A stretch of 64,000 nucleotides of DNA from Nematostella vectensis (taxonomy: Eukaryota; Cnidaria; Anthozoa; Actiniaria; Edwardsiidae): the NCBI RefSeq assembly GCF_932526225.1, contig NC_064036.1, positions 13,819,181 to 13,883,180 on the forward strand, in the 5' to 3' direction. The notes under the pieces are model-generated. The model saw nothing but the letters and a program-made list of their open reading frames with translations. It had not been told where the DNA came from and made no database searches. This document shows positions 58,901 through 64,000 of the stretch, piece after piece (within the stretch, counting starts at the first letter, position 1; each line of letters starts with the position of its first letter). A program made the position numbers and the translations under genes.

Positions 58901-61546
58901 CCGTAGAGGGAATGGGGCATTAGGGGAACGCCCCCCCCCCAAAAAAAAAAAAATATATATATATAATTATAAGAGGAAATGACCAGTAGTTTCTGTGATC
59001 TGTGATTGATCCTTTCTGTGATATCTCGCCTCCTGGATATTTAAACGTGTACTTCAGCTGTGAGGGTCATGTGACACGTGATATCTTTACTCACCGGGGG
59101 TGTGCATGTTGTTATACATGTCACAGGGGAGTGTAGGCTCCCGGGCATATCCAAACCCTCTGTCACGATACTCTGCAAACAAATGAACGCAGGTTACTCT
59201 CATACTTTCGTCTTCTTTTCTGAATCCTCTTATGGAGATAAATCAACACAGTGTGTAAGTCTTATATTGAGGGCGTCTGTGAAAACTAAGAAGTCTCGCT
59301 ACACTTTAGTCAGTCCTGTTTCCACAAAACTCTTAGGCGAACCACAAGGCAAAATCAACACAAGAGATGTTTTTCGTCTTTCTGTTAATGCTTGCGTTAC
59401 CATACCATGGGAGAATTCTAACTCCACTCAGGTTGTTTAAAGGCGTTTAAAAAAACTTTTAAATAAGCGCCCACCCTGTGTAGGAGCCTCCCCGAATAAA
59501 CGCCTCGCCTGGCACATGATATAAACAGCGCAGCGCTTAATTAAGCAATATTGCGGTATTTCAAAAAAAGCTTAAGGGGGCAGCGCCATGGTACTGCGCA
59601 TGTCAGTTGTCAGTGTTTATTGTAGGCTTTTAATAGTCTACAAACAGCTCAACTTTACGCTGTGAATGCCTTGCTAAAATAATATGCAATATTTTATTGA
59701 AACTATGTTTATTGACAGTTTGTGGTCATTTCCTTTGAATTTAAGTCTCCCACATCTACCAAAGGCTCATAAGTCAATATTAGAATTTGACTGAAAATTA
59801 TTGTGTCCGGGCCGAGAGCTATTGCAAAGCTCTTACCATGACACTGCCTCTTTAAAATATGAATCTAGAAAAGCACTTTCCGGGGTACTAGAAATTTTTA
59901 TTAAATAGTATTGATAAAAACAATAATACTAATCAGTAGCATGAATCGCATGAATCAGGAAGCCTGTACTTGTCTCTCAAGTATTCATTGAAAGTGACAT
60001 TTTTTTTCAAAGCTTGTAAAGAAAACTGCTAAGTAAATATTAGTAAAACCAAATGAGTAGACAATATGGAATGAATAAGAGAGGGGGACTTCGGCGCCAA
60101 CTTAACTCACCAATCAAAAAGCATTTAGTTTTACCAGCCATGCGAAAACGACATGACGGAAAAACCTGGAAAACGCGCAATTCCAGATAGAGAGAAAAGA
60201 CACAAGTTTTCACAATGGCTTTAGGTTCCTTGTATTACGGACTGATTTTAACAACACAAATAACGTGAGGCCGAAGTGCACATAACCAGATTTTGGCTTT
60301 TTAAGATAATTTTCTTGTCTCTCAAGTATTCATTGAAAGTGACATTTTTTTTCAAAGCTTGTAAAGAAAACTGCTAAGTAAATATTAGTAAAACCAAATG
60401 AGTAGACAATATGGAATGAATAAGAGAGGGGGACTTCGGCGCCAACTTAACTCACCAATCAAAAAGCATTTAGTTTTACCAGCCATGCGAAAACGACATG
60501 ACGGAAAAACCTGGAAAACGCGCAATTCCAGATAGAGAGAAAAGACACAAGTTTTCACAATGGCTTTAGGTTCCTTGTATTACGGACTGATTTTAACAAC
60601 ACAAATAACGTGAGGCCGAAGTGCACATAACCAGATTTTGGCTTTTTAAGATAATTTTCTTTTGATCATCCTTGCTCTATGTATGAGCTCAGGGACGAAA
60701 AGCTCAAATTTCAATGACACTACAAAAAGTGGCATCAATTTAAAAAAAGTCGCACTTGATATTTTGATTGCTATAAGTTACCAAGCACTCAGAAAAATTT
60801 TCCGCCTTATTCGATGTGAAATGGGCTTATTTGAAGCGTCATGTCATTTTTTTCCGTCATGTCCGCGAAAACAGAAAATTCCAAATAACAACTATCAAAT
60901 TAACAACCACCGCCAAATCAGAGTTTTACAACCAGATTACTTCGCATCCACCAAAGTGAATCCATGATCAGAAAATAAAAAAGACAAGTATTTAAAATAA
61001 AAGATATACATTTTAATTATTTCTTAATAATATCAATAGTTGTTAATAATATCATACTCCTTTCTTTTCCCTGGTAGAAATGTCACATACTTGTCTGTTT
61101 TTGGCTTGTGTGCTTCCATTTTATTGTAGCGTGTTGATATAGTAGGTATAGTAGATAAGATGCAGAGAATACTTGACTAGCTTACTTGGCTGAGCTAACA
61201 AGCGAGAGCATTTATTTCTAGAGTTGCGCATTTAAAATATTTCATTAAAGAATAATTTTTCACTTACCGGGAAGAGGGCGTGGTTCTGGAAAAGCTGTAA
61301 TTCCAAGAATTACTGCAAAACAAATAAATCATTATGTAAAAAAACACCCTTAAAGCTATCGCAAAAAAGAACACATTCGAAAAAGCAAAGCCACATTTTA
61401 ATGTCAAACAACACAGATTTTAACTCACCATTGCGCGACTCTGCCGCTAAAAGTTTTGGTAAATACAATATTTGTAGTTCCGGGAATACATAGTCAAGTA
61501 TTCCTAATAGAGACCCTAATATGGCGCTTACAATTATCCAGATCAT
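45167..61546 (-). CDS. Giant repetitive protein with N-terminal membrane segments and C-terminal C76/OTU-like cysteine-protease domain (6 exons)
   Basis: I do not recognise the whole protein. Exons 61429-61546, 61268-61312, 59095-59172, 58316-58533, 46073-56739 and 45167-45857 join in phase to 11817 nt, 3,938 aa. The first 153 residues hold a hydrophobic start (MIWIIVSAILGSLLGILDYV) and a second span at about 107-126 (YFLFFVVMATMITAAVLAV), so a membrane protein is likely. Exon 5 (3,555 codons, no intron) is Ser/Thr/Lys-rich and repetitive. Exon 6 looks like a papain-fold protease: Cys box LVCPGVQCTSMAYLAVL (Cys about 3740), SWTSEDLDTLIRKGDEVH, YLHIDEL, and a His box FVVYDSHARDHEGYADPRG (His about 3872). 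The layout matches C76-type deubiquitinase-like domains seen in animal repeat-associated proteins. Ubiquitin cleavage is inference. The weakest join is exon 4 to 5; exons 1-4 might be a separate gene. Confidence 0.68.
47200..53710 (-). repeat. Nested coding repeat: ~46-aa units inside ~291-aa units
   Basis: Within the giant exon an 873-bp (291-aa) unit recurs with starts near 47438, 48311, 49184, 50057, 50792, 51665 and 52538. The one interval of 735 bp is exactly 138 bp short. That is one 46-aa subunit (pattern VGTLESTQKFEEIDLSQDAK, then EKSAQQMTPSLGLKPDVQSL, then SFPSDK), of which most large units have three. Each large unit also contains a basic box RSQKRRRRREKAKLYASLRT, eight copies in all, resembling a nuclear-localisation or nucleic-acid-binding cluster, then an ENGRAIVTEIDEAIAKAAL helix and a CPSETSIDVEDNLE segment. 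Lengths stay in frame throughout, which argues for selection on the protein. Confidence 0.9.
57000..58133. mobile_element. Non-autonomous pogo/Tigger-like element (~1.1 kb) with nested MITE
   Basis: Left end TACAGTGAAACCCTGATTTC and right end CCAGGTCCCACTGTA are imperfect inverted repeats with TA at both edges, as in Tc1/mariner-pogo elements. Subterminal copies of TCGTTAAATCCAGG and ATCGTAAAA occur inside both ends. No intact transposase was seen; a 68-residue plus frame at 57493-57699 has no known motif. The element sits in the intron between the exons at 58316 and 56739. Confidence 0.72.
57225..57478. mobile_element. piggyBac-type MITE, complete copy 3
   Basis: Both edges carry TTAA followed by inverted termini: AGCCGCATTGTCAC with TAGTTTACTTCCGG on the left, CCGGAAGTAAACTGGTGAC then AATGCGGCT on the right. 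Its 254 bp match copy 1 at 14503-14787 and copy 2 at 44204-44357. It is inserted inside the pogo-like element, so it arrived later. Confidence 0.88.
58798..58965. repeat. Tandem copy of a GGCCGTAGAGGGAATGGGGC segment with C-, A- and TA-runs
   Basis: GGCCGTAGAGGGAATGGGGC occurs at about 58802 and 58900, each time followed by a C-run, an A-run and an AT dinucleotide run (longest about 34 bp at 58866-58900). It resembles a short element copied in tandem, possibly through its own low-complexity tails. Confidence 0.75.
59969..60660. repeat. 345-bp near-identical tandem duplication in intron of the giant gene
   Basis: The sequence from CTTGTCTCTCAAGTATTC through GGCTTTTTAAGATAATTTTC is present twice, head to tail, starting at 59969 and 60314. 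I saw no mismatch on reading. It lies in the intron between the exons at 59172 and 61268. Lack of divergence means a very recent duplication or an assembly artefact. Confidence 0.92.
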
Positions 61547-61559
61547 CGTAGATCTGTAG

Positions 61560-62480
61560 CTTGTAAGCTAGCTTGGGTCTCTTTGATTTCTTTTCTGATT
61601 TTCATTATTACGTCACTAGCGGCCATGACGTCACGCGCGCGTTGCGAGTAGAGCGCGCAGATCTGAAAATGGAATTTGCTGGCTCGTTTGCGCATGCGCC
61701 TAGCCTCCCATTACTTTGTGCCTAAAGCCCCGTGCAAACTGCGCCAGCACCGGCTAGCATTGCTAGCCAATTCTTGCTCGACTGACCACAAGACAAACGA
61801 AATATCAGAAAGTCCATTTGGCATTTTGTCATTTCCTATGTCCTATACAGTCAGTCGAGTCAGTCGCTAGCAAAGCTGGCAGGTGTTGGTGCAGTTTCTC
61901 ACATAAGTAAAGAACTTTTAACATTTTTTTCAAACTCGATTTCCACGACCCGACTTTCTACGACTCGAATTATTGTGGACCAGCTTTCTACGGTTCGACT
62001 TTCTGCTGCACGAAAGGTACCCTGGGTACTAGAGGCTCGAGTTTCACTCGTTTACTGGTACCCAGCGTACTCAAAAGAGTACAAGGTGCGTTCCACAACA
62101 TGTCTCTAAGTATGCTATTTTAATTTCTCGTTGATAAGGTTCGATCTTTAGCTTCGATTCTTGGCCAATGGGCTCGATTTTTCAAATGTTTTGTTAAGTT
62201 TTATTACATTATTATCATTTTGTTATGTCATATCAAATAACCGATAAAGTAACCTTTCCCTTTATTTGTCATTATCTTCACGGTCTCATTTGCTAAAAGC
62301 ATAAAAAGCGACGTTTACATTTAGCTGTGATTGATTGATTCTCTTATTGCCTATCATTTGACGTGACACGTGGAGGTAGTAGCATTGAGCTGATTGGTCG
62401 ATTCATTCTTTTATCGCCTATCATTGGCTCAAAACGTGACACATGGCGGTAGGCTTGAGCTGTGATTGGCTCATTCTCTA
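61560..62480. other. Promoter region of the giant gene / 3' flank of CNOT11
   Basis: No coding exon was found. A stretch at 61930-62015 repeats ACGACCCGACTTTCTACG-like words (GACTTTCTACG, GACTTTCTGC). The CG-rich stretch at 61615-61690 (ACGTCACGCGCGCGTTGCGA) contains a CRE-like TGACGTCA (61625-61632) and lies 80-140 bp upstream of the giant gene's start codon. It is a candidate promoter element for that gene. Confidence 0.45.
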
Positions 62481-62482
62481 GT

Positions 62483-63830
<1,348 letters not shown>

Positions 63831-64000
63831 CTATATCTGAGAAGGAACTATTGTCTGAGAAACACTGCCTTTTATAATAAGCCGCTAACCCAATAGCCCA
63901 TTTCCGAATTACACTCCACTGCTCTCAAAGAAAACCTTAAAATCGAGGGCCTGTGCCCATTCTGTTACATTAAGTGGGGTTTTAGCACAGGGCCTCGATT

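Overview
The window reads as nuclear DNA of an animal, most likely an anthozoan cnidarian of the sea-anemone type (for example Nematostella); the species is inference. Genes are split into many short exons with GT-AG borders. The gene types are metazoan: an ANTP-class homeobox gene, a secreted PAN/EGF/SUEL-lectin protein, a TMEM272-like four-pass membrane protein, a PA14-containing B4GALNT3/4-type glycosyltransferase and CNOT11. The space between exons is packed with minisatellites, short inverted-repeat transposons and decayed retroelements. No bacterial, organellar, rRNA, tRNA or CRISPR content was seen.

Layout. 0-4 kb: last exon of a homeobox gene (minus strand) and a 70-copy 39-bp satellite in its upstream intron. 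5.1-8.2 kb: AT-rich satellite with a 765-bp higher-order period. 9.2-12.7 kb: four-exon secreted PAN-EGF-SUEL lectin gene (minus). 12.8-14.8 kb: minisatellite and MITEs. 16.5-19.0 kb: TMEM272-like gene (plus). 21.3-22.1 kb: two 5' exons of an SLC15 peptide-transporter relic. 23.5-25.1 kb: relic of a tyrosine-recombinase (DIRS-like) retrotransposon. 26.8-43.1 kb: complete B4GALNT3/4-like gene (minus, 18 coding exons, two alternative first exons), with a LINE relic and at least six minisatellite blocks in its introns. 45.2-61.5 kb: a six-exon minus-strand gene predicted to encode a 3,938-aa protein with N-terminal membrane segments, a 10.7-kb exon of nested repeats and a C-terminal cysteine-protease-like domain. 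62.5-64 kb: the 3' end of CNOT11 (minus).

I joined exons by hand from splice signals, reading phase and family knowledge. For each of the four genes complete in the window the exon lengths sum to a multiple of three (723, 1233, 3642 and 11817 nt). That supports the models but does not replace transcript evidence.

The most striking pattern is that many minisatellites are anchored on the 3' ends of exons. The repeat unit contains the last exon bases plus the 5' splice site, or the stop-codon region, so the real donor is followed by a run of donor copies. I see this clearly in three unrelated genes at five splice donors, and in weaker or stop-codon form at four more places. The second main candidate for something undescribed is the giant repeat protein with a protease-like C-terminus.
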